From assembly GCF_001997345.1 (NCBI RefSeq), contig NZ_CP019606.1, positions 62,001-126,000 on the forward strand: a DNA stretch of 64,000 nt, in the 5' to 3' direction. Positions 7,281 through 15,449 of the stretch are shown piece after piece. Position 1 is the stretch's first letter. The number at the start of each line of letters is the position of its first letter. The notes under the pieces were generated by a model, which saw only the letters and a program-made list of their open reading frames with translations, searched no databases and was not told the DNA's origin. A program made the translations under genes and the position numbers. The DNA is from Tessaracoccus aquimaris (GTDB taxonomy: Bacteria > Actinomycetota > Actinomycetes > Propionibacteriales > Propionibacteriaceae).

Positions 7281-10109
7281 ATGAGAGGTACACATACATC
7301 TACCGGGCGATCGCCGCTGAAGTGGCTTGTGGTCATACTCGCCGCGTGCCTGACGGCGCTCGGGATGACCACCCAGGCCAGCGCCGCTCCGCCGTATGCC
7401 AACAATGCGACCATCTCTGACGTGACCTTCGGGGCCACCGTCGTCACCGCCGGGCAGAAGGTCCAGATCGCGGGCAAGTGGGCGCTGCCCGACAGCCTCG
7501 AGCCGGGCAATGCCGGCTTCACGGTCGCGCTGCCCGAGGAACTCTGGGGAGTGACGCAGGGGTTCGACATGAAGGCGCCGGACGGCTCCAAGATCGGTCG
7601 CTGCGAGGTTGTCCAGACCGAGATCAACTGTGACATCGACCCGTCGGCGCCCTACTTCGTGGCGAACCCGAACAACAAGAAGGGCGACTTCGCCTTCTGG
7701 GTTGAGATCCGCACGGTCGTCACCGAGACGACCACCCACACCTACACGGTCGGCGGGGCCGACTTCACCGTGACCGTCAATCCGCCGGCAGGCCCATGCA
7801 CGGAGAACTGCGAGTGGGACGGCTACTCGGCCATCAAGTATGGCCAGTTCATCACCGACGGTGAGCCTGTCATCCAGTGGTGGATGACGCTTCCGGCCCC
7901 CACGGCGGGGTTCACGGCCGGGCAGAAGGTAACGGTCAACGAGCATCTCGGCCCCAACCAGACGATCAGCAAGGGCATGACCCTGCAGCGGGCCGCAGCG
8001 GCCTCCGAGCAGCCAGCGGACTCCGACTGGTCTGACGTGCCCACGAGCGACTACACCGTCTCGGGGGATGGCACCGAACTCGCGTTCACCGCAGAGGGGG
8101 GCTACTACTACCGGGTGCGGATGCAGAGCGAGGTCACTGACGGCCTTTCGTCGGAGACCTACACCAACTCCGCGGACTACACCATCGACGACACCACCGT
8201 CACGGCGAGTTCCAACCAGGTCAAGAACTACGCAGGGTCGGCTGGGGGCAGTGGCGACACCGTCGGCACGTTCTCGATCACCAAGAAGCTGAACTGGCTT
8301 GGCGACCCGGCGCAGAAGCCGACCGACTACGACTTCCAGGTGAAGTACGTCGTGACGCTGCCGTCGGGCACCGAGATGGACGAGCAGACCGCCACCGTCA
8401 AGGACGGCGCAGTCTGGACCGCTCCGGTCTTCTACAGCGTCGGATCCAAGGTCCACCTGGAGGAGGTCACCCCGACCATCCCAGGCCCCTGGGCCGCGCC
8501 TGTGTTCTCGGAGAACGACTTCCTCATCGGCGGCAACAAGTCCGTCAAGGCGATCACGCTGACCAATGAGGGCGGCACCCCCGCCCCCGAGGTCGGGAAG
8601 TTCTCGGCCAAGAAGGTCGTCGAGGGTGATGGTGCGTCGATGGTTCCTGCGGGGACCGTGTTCACGCTGGACTACTCGTTCCCGGCCGGTGATGGTTTCG
8701 AGGCTGGTTCGGGTTCGCTGTCGCTGCCTGCTGACGGCGCGGTCGTGACTTCGGGTGATCTTCCTGTTGGTGCCGTTGTGGCGCTGACGGAGGCCGCTCC
8801 TGCTCCGGTTGCGGGTGCGACGTGGGGTACGCCGGTGATCGATCCGACGTCGGTGACCATTGGTGCCGATCAGGTCGTGACCGCGACGGTGACCAACACG
8901 ATCACCAAGGATGTTCCGAAGGTTGGGAAGTTCTCGGCCAAGAAGGTCGTCGAGGGTGATGGTGCGTCGATGGTTCCTGCGGGGACCACCTTCACGCTGG
9001 ACTACTCGTTCCCGGCCGGTGATGGTTTCGAGGCTGGTTCGGGTTCGCTGTCGCTGCCCGCTGACGGCACGGTCGTGACCTCGGGTGATCTTCCTGTTGG
9101 TGCCGTTGTGGCGCTGACGGAGGCCGCTCCTGCTCCGGTTGCGGGTGCGACGTGGGGTACGCCGGTGATCGATCCGACGTCGGTGACCATTGGTGCCGAT
9201 CAGGTCGTGACCGCGACGGTGACCAACACGATCACCAAGGATGTTCCGAAGGTTGGGAAGTTCTCGGCCAAGAAGGTCGTCGAGGGTGATGGTGCGTCGA
9301 TGGTTCCTGCGGGGACCACCTTCACGCTGGACTACTCGTTCCCGGCCGGTGATGGTTTCGAGGCTGGTTCGGGTTCGCTGTCGCTGCCCGCTGACGGCAC
9401 GGTCGTGACCTCGGGTGATCTTCCTGTTGGTGCCGTTGTGGCGCTGACGGAGGCCGCTCCTGCTCCGGTTGCGGGTGCGACGTGGGGTACGCCGGTGATC
9501 GATCCGACGTCGGTGACCATTGGTGCCGATCAGGTCGTGACCGCGACGGTGACCAACACGATCACCAAGGACGTTCCGAAGGTTGGGAAGTTCTCGGCCA
9601 AGAAGATCGTCGAGGGTGATGGCGCGTCGATGGTTCCTGCGGGGACCATGTTCACGCTGAAGTACACCTTCCCGGCCGGTGATGGCTACGAGGCCGGCTC
9701 CGGGTCGCTGTCGCTGCCCGCTGACGGCGCGGTCGTCACCTCGGCCGATCTCCCGGTCGGCGCTGTGGTCTCCCTCGAAGAGGTCGCACCAGCGGTGATC
9801 GACGGGACGAAGTGGGGCGCCCCAGGGCTCTCGACCTCGACCGTCACCATCGGGGCGGACGACGTCGTCACCGTGACCGTGACCAACACGATCACCAAGA
9901 CGCCTACCCCGACGCCGACGCCCACGCCGAAGCCCACGCCGAAGCCCACGCCGAAGCCGACGCCGAAGCCGACGCCGAAGCCCACTCCGACCCCGTCGAA
10001 GCCGTCCCGTCCCGGGCTGCCGCACACGGGTGCCGACGGTGGCTCGGTCCGGATCGCCTCGGTTGGTGGCGCGGTCGCCGTTCTCCGGCGCCGTGGGGAC
10101 CTGAGCTAG
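7281..10109 (+). CDS. LPXTG surface adhesin with DUF5979-like repeats
   Basis: 942 residues from ATG 7281, preceded by GAGG. Residues 1-34 are a signal peptide (LKWLVVILAACLTALGMTT, cleavage near QASA-APP). Residues about 35-320 look like MSCRAMM-type Ig folds (ISDVTFGATVVTAGQKVQI; TYTVGGADFTVTV; CTENCEWDGYSAIKYGQF). Residues about 330-435 are a diverged DUF5979 domain (FSITKKLNW). Residues 438-873 are four 110-residue repeats (GKFSAKKVVEGDGASMVP ... TVTNTITK). A (TP/KP)n linker spans 874-912, then LPHTG at 913-917. The tail after LPHTG has only about 11 hydrophobic residues (IASVGGAVAVL) before RRRGDLS, short for a sortase signal. Likely cell-wall anchored and involved in adhesion. No sortase gene is present in the window. 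Confidence 0.88.
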   Translation: MRGTHTSTGRSPLKWLVVILAACLTALGMTTQASAAPPYANNATISDVTFGATVVTAGQKVQIAGKWALPDSLEPGNAGFTVALPEELWGVTQGFDMKAPDGSKIGRCEVVQTEINCDIDPSAPYFVANPNNKKGDFAFWVEIRTVVTETTTHTYTVGGADFTVTVNPPAGPCTENCEWDGYSAIKYGQFITDGEPVIQWWMTLPAPTAGFTAGQKVTVNEHLGPNQTISKGMTLQRAAAASEQPADSDWSDVPTSDYTVSGDGTELAFTAEGGYYYRVRMQSEVTDGLSSETYTNSADYTIDDTTVTASSNQVKNYAGSAGGSGDTVGTFSITKKLNWLGDPAQKPTDYDFQVKYVVTLPSGTEMDEQTATVKDGAVWTAPVFYSVGSKVHLEEVTPTIPGPWAAPVFSENDFLIGGNKSVKAITLTNEGGTPAPEVGKFSAKKVVEGDGASMVPAGTVFTLDYSFPAGDGFEAGSGSLSLPADGAVVTSGDLPVGAVVALTEAAPAPVAGATWGTPVIDPTSVTIGADQVVTATVTNTITKDVPKVGKFSAKKVVEGDGASMVPAGTTFTLDYSFPAGDGFEAGSGSLSLPADGTVVTSGDLPVGAVVALTEAAPAPVAGATWGTPVIDPTSVTIGADQVVTATVTNTITKDVPKVGKFSAKKVVEGDGASMVPAGTTFTLDYSFPAGDGFEAGSGSLSLPADGTVVTSGDLPVGAVVALTEAAPAPVAGATWGTPVIDPTSVTIGADQVVTATVTNTITKDVPKVGKFSAKKIVEGDGASMVPAGTMFTLKYTFPAGDGYEAGSGSLSLPADGAVVTSADLPVGAVVSLEEVAPAVIDGTKWGAPGLSTSTVTIGADDVVTVTVTNTITKTPTPTPTPTPKPTPKPTPKPTPKPTPKPTPTPSKPSRPGLPHTGADGGSVRIASVGGAVAVLRRRGDLS
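8592..9900 (+). repeat. Four tandem 330-bp repeats inside the adhesin gene
   Basis: Units begin at 8592, 8922, 9252 and 9582 (each at a V-G-K-F codon group). By eye, units 2 and 3 are identical apart from one T/C difference near their ends (ggatgtt against ggacgtt); unit 1 differs at a handful of sites and unit 4 is the most diverged. In frame, each unit encodes one 110-residue DUF5979-like domain, so gain or loss of a unit keeps the gene open. Confidence 0.93.
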
Positions 10110-10125
10110 GTTCCTGAAGCCGCAC

Positions 10126-10169
10126 GCGACTCGCCCCGCATCCCCTCGAGGGGATGCGGGGCGAGTCGC
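10126..10169. terminator. Perfect 22-bp palindromic hairpin, bidirectional terminator
   Basis: A 44-base perfect inverted repeat centred on CTCGAG (arms gcgactcgccccgcatcccc and its complement) lies between the convergent adhesin and acyl-CoA oxidase genes. It has no long T tract but is the obvious stop for both. Confidence 0.8.
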
Positions 10170-10175
10170 TGTGTC

Positions 10176-12104
10176 TCAGTCGCGGTCGATCAGCGGCGGG
10201 ATGGCGGTGCGCGGATGGACCAGCCAGCCGCGCGGCACCCCGAGCCCCTCGACGAGCTCCTTCGACTTGCCGCGCAGTTCGCCGCACAGCTCGTCAACGG
10301 CGGCCGTGATCGACTTGCTCCGCCTGGGGTCGAACGCCTCGTGCTCGAGGTACCACGCCCGGTTCGTCTCGATGGTCGACAGCGCGTACAGGTCGCAGAC
10401 CTTGACCAGCAGCGCCTTGACGTAGTCGTCCTCGCATTCCTCGATGGCGGCAACGAAGGCCTCGAGGACCACGCGCTCGATGTGGGCCTTCGCGGCCTCG
10501 AGCATGTGGGTCTGGCACTGGTTGACTGCGGCGAAGGCGTCGTCGGCCTTGCTTGCCGCGCGCATCCGCTGCGCGAGGCCCTCGAGCACATGCTCCTCGC
10601 GGAACTCGAACATCTGGATCTGCCAGCCCCGGGCCCGCAGCTTCTGCGACTCAGGCTTCCGGTTGGCAGAGGCCACAAGCCGGTCGATCAGCGAGCGGGC
10701 TGTGGTGCGCTCCAGAACCGTTCCGCCGATCAGCCGGGCGGTCTTCTGCGCCGTGCCGCGCAGGTCCATCTCGCCCCAACTGGTCCTGTAGTGCAGCAGC
10801 AGCGCCTTGGCGACCAGTTGCAGCAGCACGGTGTTGTCGCCCTCGAAGGTGGCGAACACGTCTGCGTCCTGGCGCAGCAGGGTGATGGCGTTGTCCGACA
10901 TGTAGCCTGCGCCACCGCATGCCTCTCGGCACTCCTGCAGCGTGTCGTTCGCCCACCGCGTCTGCAGTGCCTTCATGCCTGCCGCCAGCGTCTCGAGCGC
11001 GCGTGCCGCCTGCGGGTCGGCGCCCTCGGCCTCCATCACCTTCTGCAACTCGAGCGACAACTGGTTCTGAGCGAACCCGAAGGCGTACGCGGCGGCGACG
11101 TTCGGCAGCAGGCGCCGTTGGTGCGTCAGGTAGTCGAGCAGCGCGATCTCCTCGCCGAGGCCAGGCTCGCGAAACTGGCGACGACGGTTGGCGTAGTCGA
11201 CGGAGATCGTCAGGGCCTTGCGGGCCGCCGAGGACGCACCGCCGCCCACGCAGATCCGGCCGCGCACGAGCGTTCCGAGCATCGTGAAGAAGCGGGCGTT
11301 CTTCGACTTGATGCGCGAGTGGTACGCGCCGTTCTCGTCGACGCCTCCATAGCGGTCAAGCAGCATAACCCGCGGCACTCTCACCTGGTCGAAGCGGATG
11401 GTGCCGTTGTCGACCCCAAGCAGGCCGCCCTTGTGGCCATGGTCGCCCGTGGTGACGCCCGGCAGGTCTGCGCCGAGCTCGTCGCGGATCGGCACAAGCA
11501 CCACGTGGACGCCCTCATGCTCGCCGTCGACGTACAACTGCCCGAAGACCGCAGCCATCCTGCCGTCGCGCCCTGCGTTGCCGATGTAGGCCTTCGTCGC
11601 GGTCGGGGTGGGGGAGTCGACGATGAACTCGCCGGTCTCGTGGTCCCACGTGATGGTCGTCTCGAGGGACTGGACATCGGAGCCGTGGCCGAGTTCCGTC
11701 ATGGCGAAGCAGCCAGGCAACGACACGCTGATCGCGTCGGGCAGGAACGTCTCGTGGTGGTGCTGCGTGCCGAGGTTGACGATCGCGCCGCCGAAGAGGC
11801 CGTGCTGGACGCCCGACTTGATGGTCAGCGACAGGTCGCCCATGGCGACCATTTCGAAGTTGGCCACCGAGTCGGCCGCGTTGCCTGTGCCGCCCTGCTC
11901 GGTCGGGAAGCCCGCCGTCACGAAGCTACGGTCGGCCAGTTTGATGACGCGATCCAGCGCCCAGTCGCGTGCCTCCTCCATCGAGTAGGCCGTGTCGCGC
12001 ACGACGTCGTCGGCCGTCACCTCCTCGCGCCACCGCTGTTTGATGGCGTGGAAGGGGCCGTCGAGCACCTTGCGGAGGGCTTCACCGGTGGGTGAGATGG
12101 TCAT
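10176..12104 (-). CDS. Acyl-CoA oxidase/dehydrogenase (ACOX type)
   Basis: 642 residues, typical of acyl-CoA oxidases rather than the shorter (about 380) acyl-CoA dehydrogenases. Flavin-site blocks CFAMTELGHGSDVQSLET and YIGNAGRDGRMAAVFGQL are present. The C-terminal half has YANRRRQF, ECREACGGAGYMSDNAI and FEGDNTVLLQLVAKALL, where Glu421 is the likely catalytic base. It would oxidise acyl-CoA to trans-2-enoyl-CoA. ATG 12104 is used because AGGAG lies 11 bases upstream; a TTG at 12134 would add ten residues overlapping the regulator gene. It follows the TetR gene in the same operon and faces away from the thiolase-reductase-hydratase genes, which supply the later steps. Confidence 0.9.
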   Translation of the reverse strand: MTISPTGEALRKVLDGPFHAIKQRWREEVTADDVVRDTAYSMEEARDWALDRVIKLADRSFVTAGFPTEQGGTGNAADSVANFEMVAMGDLSLTIKSGVQHGLFGGAIVNLGTQHHHETFLPDAISVSLPGCFAMTELGHGSDVQSLETTITWDHETGEFIVDSPTPTATKAYIGNAGRDGRMAAVFGQLYVDGEHEGVHVVLVPIRDELGADLPGVTTGDHGHKGGLLGVDNGTIRFDQVRVPRVMLLDRYGGVDENGAYHSRIKSKNARFFTMLGTLVRGRICVGGGASSAARKALTISVDYANRRRQFREPGLGEEIALLDYLTHQRRLLPNVAAAYAFGFAQNQLSLELQKVMEAEGADPQAARALETLAAGMKALQTRWANDTLQECREACGGAGYMSDNAITLLRQDADVFATFEGDNTVLLQLVAKALLLHYRTSWGEMDLRGTAQKTARLIGGTVLERTTARSLIDRLVASANRKPESQKLRARGWQIQMFEFREEHVLEGLAQRMRAASKADDAFAAVNQCQTHMLEAAKAHIERVVLEAFVAAIEECEDDYVKALLVKVCDLYALSTIETNRAWYLEHEAFDPRRSKSITAAVDELCGELRGKSKELVEGLGVPRGWLVHPRTAIPPLIDRD

Positions 12105-12111
12105 CTGCGAA

Positions 12112-12741
12112 TCAACTCCTTTGTTGGGCTTCAAATGCGGGGGCGAAGAACTGGTCGATGTAGGCGACCACTTCGGCGCGAGGTCTTCTCAGGTTCGTCA
12201 CGATCCAGCGGTCCGCGACCGCCCAGATGAAGCCGACGGCGCCGTGGGCCCAGATGTTGGCAGGCTCCTCGTCGAGTTCCTGGGAGCGAAGCCAGCCGCG
12301 CAGCGCGATGGCGACCTCGTTGCCGATCCTGGTGGTGATCGAGAGGACGGGGTCCTCGGTGGGGGTCTCGCCCGTGGGGCGTGAAGAGACGAAGAGGTAC
12401 AGGTTGCGGTCCCGCTCGACCACCGCGAGGTAGGCGTCGGCAAGCGACGCGACCAGTTCCCTCGGGCCGAGCCGCTCCGCCTCTGCGAGCGGGAGCTTGC
12501 GCAGGATGTAGTCGTGCACGGAGGCGACCACTGCGCGGTACAGCCCGGCCTTGTCGCCGAAGTGCCGGTAGAGGACCGTCTTGGAGGTTTTGGCCTGCGC
12601 CGCGATCTCGTCCATCCCGACGCCGGGGCCGAGTTCGCGGATCGCTCGGACGGCGTCCTCGACCAACGCGCGCCGTCGATCGGCGTTGTGTTGTTCCCAG
12701 CGGGCGGCGCGCCCGTCGACGGGAATGTCCGTGACGTTCAT
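12112..12741 (-). CDS. TetR-family regulator of the fatty-acid module
   Basis: 209 residues. The N-terminal HTH is DRRRALVEDAVRAIRELGPG then MDEIAAQAKTSKTVLYRHFGDKAGLYRAVV, typical of TetR. The C-terminal ligand domain (about 130 residues) contains LFVSSRPTGETPTEDPVLSI and a helix ending FFAPAFEAQQ. It is the first gene of an operon with the acyl-CoA oxidase and diverges from the thiolase operon. By analogy with FadR/KstR-type TetR proteins it probably represses both directions until an acyl-CoA accumulates. Ligand unknown. Confidence 0.92.
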   Translation of the reverse strand: MNVTDIPVDGRAARWEQHNADRRRALVEDAVRAIRELGPGVGMDEIAAQAKTSKTVLYRHFGDKAGLYRAVVASVHDYILRKLPLAEAERLGPRELVASLADAYLAVVERDRNLYLFVSSRPTGETPTEDPVLSITTRIGNEVAIALRGWLRSQELDEEPANIWAHGAVGFIWAVADRWIVTNLRRPRAEVVAYIDQFFAPAFEAQQRS

Positions 12742-12748
12742 GACACTC

Positions 12749-12794
12749 AGGGTATCCGAAACTATGCGTACCTGCTACCCTCGGTATCAGATAC
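12749..12794. promoter_or_regulatory. Divergent promoters and candidate TetR operator
   Basis: Minus-strand -10 TACCCT (12754-12749) is 7 bases before the tetR ATG (leaderless type). Plus-strand -10 TACCCT at 12776-12781 serves the thiolase gene, which has a leader with GAGAGGA. GTATC-A-GATAC at 12784-12794, a perfect 11-base palindrome, sits at the expected thiolase transcription start and is the best operator candidate. Confidence 0.5.
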
Positions 12795-12813
12795 ATCCCC
12801 GAGAGGATCAACG

Positions 12814-14058
12814 ATGACTTCACGCAACGCAGTGGTGGTCGGCGGAAACCGCACCCCCTTCGTTAAGGCAGGCGGCAAATATGCCATGGCCTCCGCCCAG
12901 GACCTGATGACCGCGGCCCTCGACGGCCTCGTGGCGCGCTTCGGGCTCTCGGGCCAGCGCGTCGACGAGGTGGTGGGTGGCGCCGTCCTCAAGCACACCC
13001 GCGACTTCAACCTGACACGCGAGTCGGTGCTCGGCTCCGCGCTGTCGCCCCTGACCCCGGCGTGCGACCTCCAGCAGGCCTGCTGCACCGGTCTCGAGGC
13101 GGTCGTCTACGCGTCGAACAAGATCAAGCTCGGCCAGGCGAGGCTGGCGATCGCGGGAGGCGTCGACTCAGCCTCCGACGCGCCCATCGTCGTGACCGAG
13201 CCGCTGCGCAAGGCGCTGCTCGCCCTGAACCGGGCCCGTAGCCTCCCCGAGAAGCTGGCCGCGATCGCGAAGATCCGTCCAGGCGACCTGATGCCCGTTC
13301 CGCCGGGCGTCGTCGAACCCCGCACCGGGATGTCGATGGGCGAGTCCCAGGCCATGACCACCAAGAAGTGGGGCATCAGCCGTGAGGACCAGGACGAGTT
13401 GTCGCTCGCGTCGCACCGCAACCTGGCAAAGGCCTGGGACGAGGGCTTCTTCGACGACCTCGTCACGCCGTACCTGCGGGTCGCCAAGGACGGCATCCTC
13501 CGCCCCGACACCACGCGCGAGGCGCTCGCCAAGCTGCGCCCCGTCTTCGGCAAGGGCGACACCGCCACCATGACGGCGGGCAACTCCACGGCGCTGACCG
13601 ACGGCGCGGCCGTCGTGCTGCTCGCCGAGGAGGAGGAGGCCCGCGGCCGCGGCTGGCCCGTGCTCGCCAAGGTCATCGACGCGCAGGTCGCGGCGAGCGA
13701 CTACGTCAACGGGGCTGACGACCTGCTGCTTGCCCCGGCCCAGGCGATCCCCGTGCTGCTGGAGCGCAACGCCCTCACGCTCGCCGACTTCGACTTCCTG
13801 GAGTTCCACGAGGCCTTCGCCTCCACCGTCCTTGCGACGCTCAAGTCGCTCGAACAGGCGGGCGTCGGCACCGTCGACCGCACCAAGCTCAACGTGAAGG
13901 GCTCGTCGCTGGCCGCCGGACACCCGTTCGCCGCGACCGGCGCCCGCATCGTCGCCTCGCTGGCGAAGATGCTCGCCGAGAAGGGCCCGGGCTCCCGCGG
14001 CCTGATTTCGATCTGTGCGGCGGGCGGCCAGGGCGTCGTCGCGATTCTGGAGGCATGA
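12814..14058 (+). CDS. Acetyl-CoA C-acyltransferase (thiolase, FadA2/FadI-like)
   Basis: 414 residues. The N-terminus RNAVVVGGNRTPFVKAGGKYA is thiolase-like; the acylated cysteine is Cys90 in QQACCTGLEAV. The C-terminal domain carries EFHEAFASTVLATLKSL, GSSLAAGHPFAATGARIV and the second cysteine in ISICAAGGQGVVAI. It cleaves 3-oxoacyl-CoA or condenses acyl-CoA units. ATG 12814 has GAGAGGA upstream. The next gene starts one base after its stop. The order thiolase, FabG4-like, MaoC-like, with an acyl-CoA-oxidising enzyme divergent, parallels mycobacterial fadE5/fadA2-fabG4-htdX. Confidence 0.93.
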   Translation: MTSRNAVVVGGNRTPFVKAGGKYAMASAQDLMTAALDGLVARFGLSGQRVDEVVGGAVLKHTRDFNLTRESVLGSALSPLTPACDLQQACCTGLEAVVYASNKIKLGQARLAIAGGVDSASDAPIVVTEPLRKALLALNRARSLPEKLAAIAKIRPGDLMPVPPGVVEPRTGMSMGESQAMTTKKWGISREDQDELSLASHRNLAKAWDEGFFDDLVTPYLRVAKDGILRPDTTREALAKLRPVFGKGDTATMTAGNSTALTDGAAVVLLAEEEEARGRGWPVLAKVIDAQVAASDYVNGADDLLLAPAQAIPVLLERNALTLADFDFLEFHEAFASTVLATLKSLEQAGVGTVDRTKLNVKGSSLAAGHPFAATGARIVASLAKMLAEKGPGSRGLISICAAGGQGVVAILEA

Positions 14059-14059
14059 C

Positions 14060-15448
14060 ATGAGCGTTCTCGAAATGATCTACGGCACCCCCGCCGGCAA
14101 GTTCGTCGCCAGGAAGGCGGGCCTCTCCGACCCGCCGAAGCTGCGCCGCGGCCGCGTGCTGCCGACCGGCCCCGTCGTGCTGGGCGAACTGGCGGGCGGC
14201 GGCATCGCCCGCGAGACCCTCCGACTGCTCGGGATCGACGCGGGCCAGCCGATCCTCGACGAGCCCGGCGCACGCGTTAAGGACGACAAGGGCCGCGACG
14301 TGCCGCCCCGCTACCCGGCCAAGCCGGGAGCCATCGTCATCGACGCGACGGGGCTGCGTCAGATCACCCAACTCGAGGGCATCAGGGCGCTGCTGCGCCC
14401 CGTGATGCGCTCCCTGGAGGGGTCGGGCCGGATCATCATCCTGGCGACCGACGCGTCCGCGGTCGAGGGCCTCGAGGCCAAGGCCGTCGCGCAGGGCATC
14501 GACGGCATCGACCGGACCGTCGGCAAGGAGTTGCGCGGCGGCGCGACCACCAACCTGGTCTTCCTCAAGGAGGGCGTGCGGCCCTCCGACCTCGCCTCGA
14601 CGCTCTCCTTCCTGCTTGAGGGGCGCTCCGCGTTCGTCGACGGCCAGACCTGGCGCGTCGGGCCGGCCGAGGTCACCCACGACCTGACGCCGCGTCCCTT
14701 CGAGAAGCGGATCGTGGTGGTCACCGGGGCGGCGCGCGGCATCGGCGCGGCCATCGCCCGCACCTTCGCCCGTGACGGCGCGACGGTCGTCGCGGTCGAC
14801 ATGCCCGCCTCCGGGGATGCGCTCGCCAAGGTCGCCAACGAGATCGGCGGGTCGACGCTGCAACTCGACATCACCGCGGCCGACGCGGGCGCCAAGATCA
14901 CCGACCACATCGCCTCGCGCTACGGCCACGAGGCGAGGATCTGGGCGATCGTGCACAACGCCGGCATCACACGCGACAAGATGCTTGCCAACCTCGACGA
15001 GAAGCAGTGGGCCGCGGTGCTCGACGTGAACCTCGCGGCCGAGATGCGGATCAACGACTTCCTCCTGGCCGGCGATCGTCCGGGAGGCCTCGGCGAGGAG
15101 GCCCGGATCGTCGGGATCGCCTCGACCTCCGGCGTCGCGGGCAACAAGGGGCAGACCAACTACGCGGCCTCCAAGGCGGGCGTGATGGGCTACGTCTGGG
15201 CGCTCAAGGACGAACTGGAGGGCCGCCCGATCACGATCAACGCGGTGGCACCCGGCTTCATCGAGACGGAGATGACCGCGGCCATTCCCTTCGTGCAGCG
15301 CGAGATCTTCAAGCGGACCAATTCGCTGAGCCAGGGCGGCAACCCCGTCGACGTCGCCGAGACCCTCGCCTACCTGTGCGGGCCCGCCTCCGGCGGCGTC
15401 AACGGGCAGGTCATCCGGGTCTGCGGCCAGAACCTGATCGGGGCATGA
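14060..15448 (+). CDS. 3-oxoacyl-thioester reductase, long FabG4-type SDR
   Basis: 462 residues, almost double a normal FabG. The N-terminal flavodoxin-like domain (residues about 1-215, with VLPTGPVVLGELAGGG and ATDASAVEGLEAKAVAQG) precedes a classical SDR domain. That domain has the NAD(P) motif TGAARGIGAAIARTFA (near residue 223), NAGITRDKMLANL, the catalytic Ser in ASTSGVAGNKGQTN and Tyr368-x3-Lys (YAASKAG). This layout matches mycobacterial FabG4, a NADH-dependent reductase acting on CoA thioesters. The order with thiolase and hydratase supports a reversible fatty-acyl chain module. Confidence 0.92.
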   Translation: MSVLEMIYGTPAGKFVARKAGLSDPPKLRRGRVLPTGPVVLGELAGGGIARETLRLLGIDAGQPILDEPGARVKDDKGRDVPPRYPAKPGAIVIDATGLRQITQLEGIRALLRPVMRSLEGSGRIIILATDASAVEGLEAKAVAQGIDGIDRTVGKELRGGATTNLVFLKEGVRPSDLASTLSFLLEGRSAFVDGQTWRVGPAEVTHDLTPRPFEKRIVVVTGAARGIGAAIARTFARDGATVVAVDMPASGDALAKVANEIGGSTLQLDITAADAGAKITDHIASRYGHEARIWAIVHNAGITRDKMLANLDEKQWAAVLDVNLAAEMRINDFLLAGDRPGGLGEEARIVGIASTSGVAGNKGQTNYAASKAGVMGYVWALKDELEGRPITINAVAPGFIETEMTAAIPFVQREIFKRTNSLSQGGNPVDVAETLAYLCGPASGGVNGQVIRVCGQNLIGA

Positions 15449-15449
15449 C

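Noticed and set aside
6996-10025. Open reading frame of about 1000 codons on the minus strand opposite the adhesin
   Set aside because: It mirrors the repeats of the real gene, is extremely rich in Arg, Gly and His and has no domain; high GC leaves antisense frames open.
10215-12095. Long plus-strand frame opposite the acyl-CoA oxidase gene
   Set aside because: Composition is Arg/Val/Leu-rich without motifs and the opposite strand encodes a clear enzyme with a ribosome site.
10176-12134. TTG start of the acyl-CoA oxidase at 12134
   Set aside because: It overlaps the tetR end and lies upstream of the AGGAG site that fits ATG 12104.
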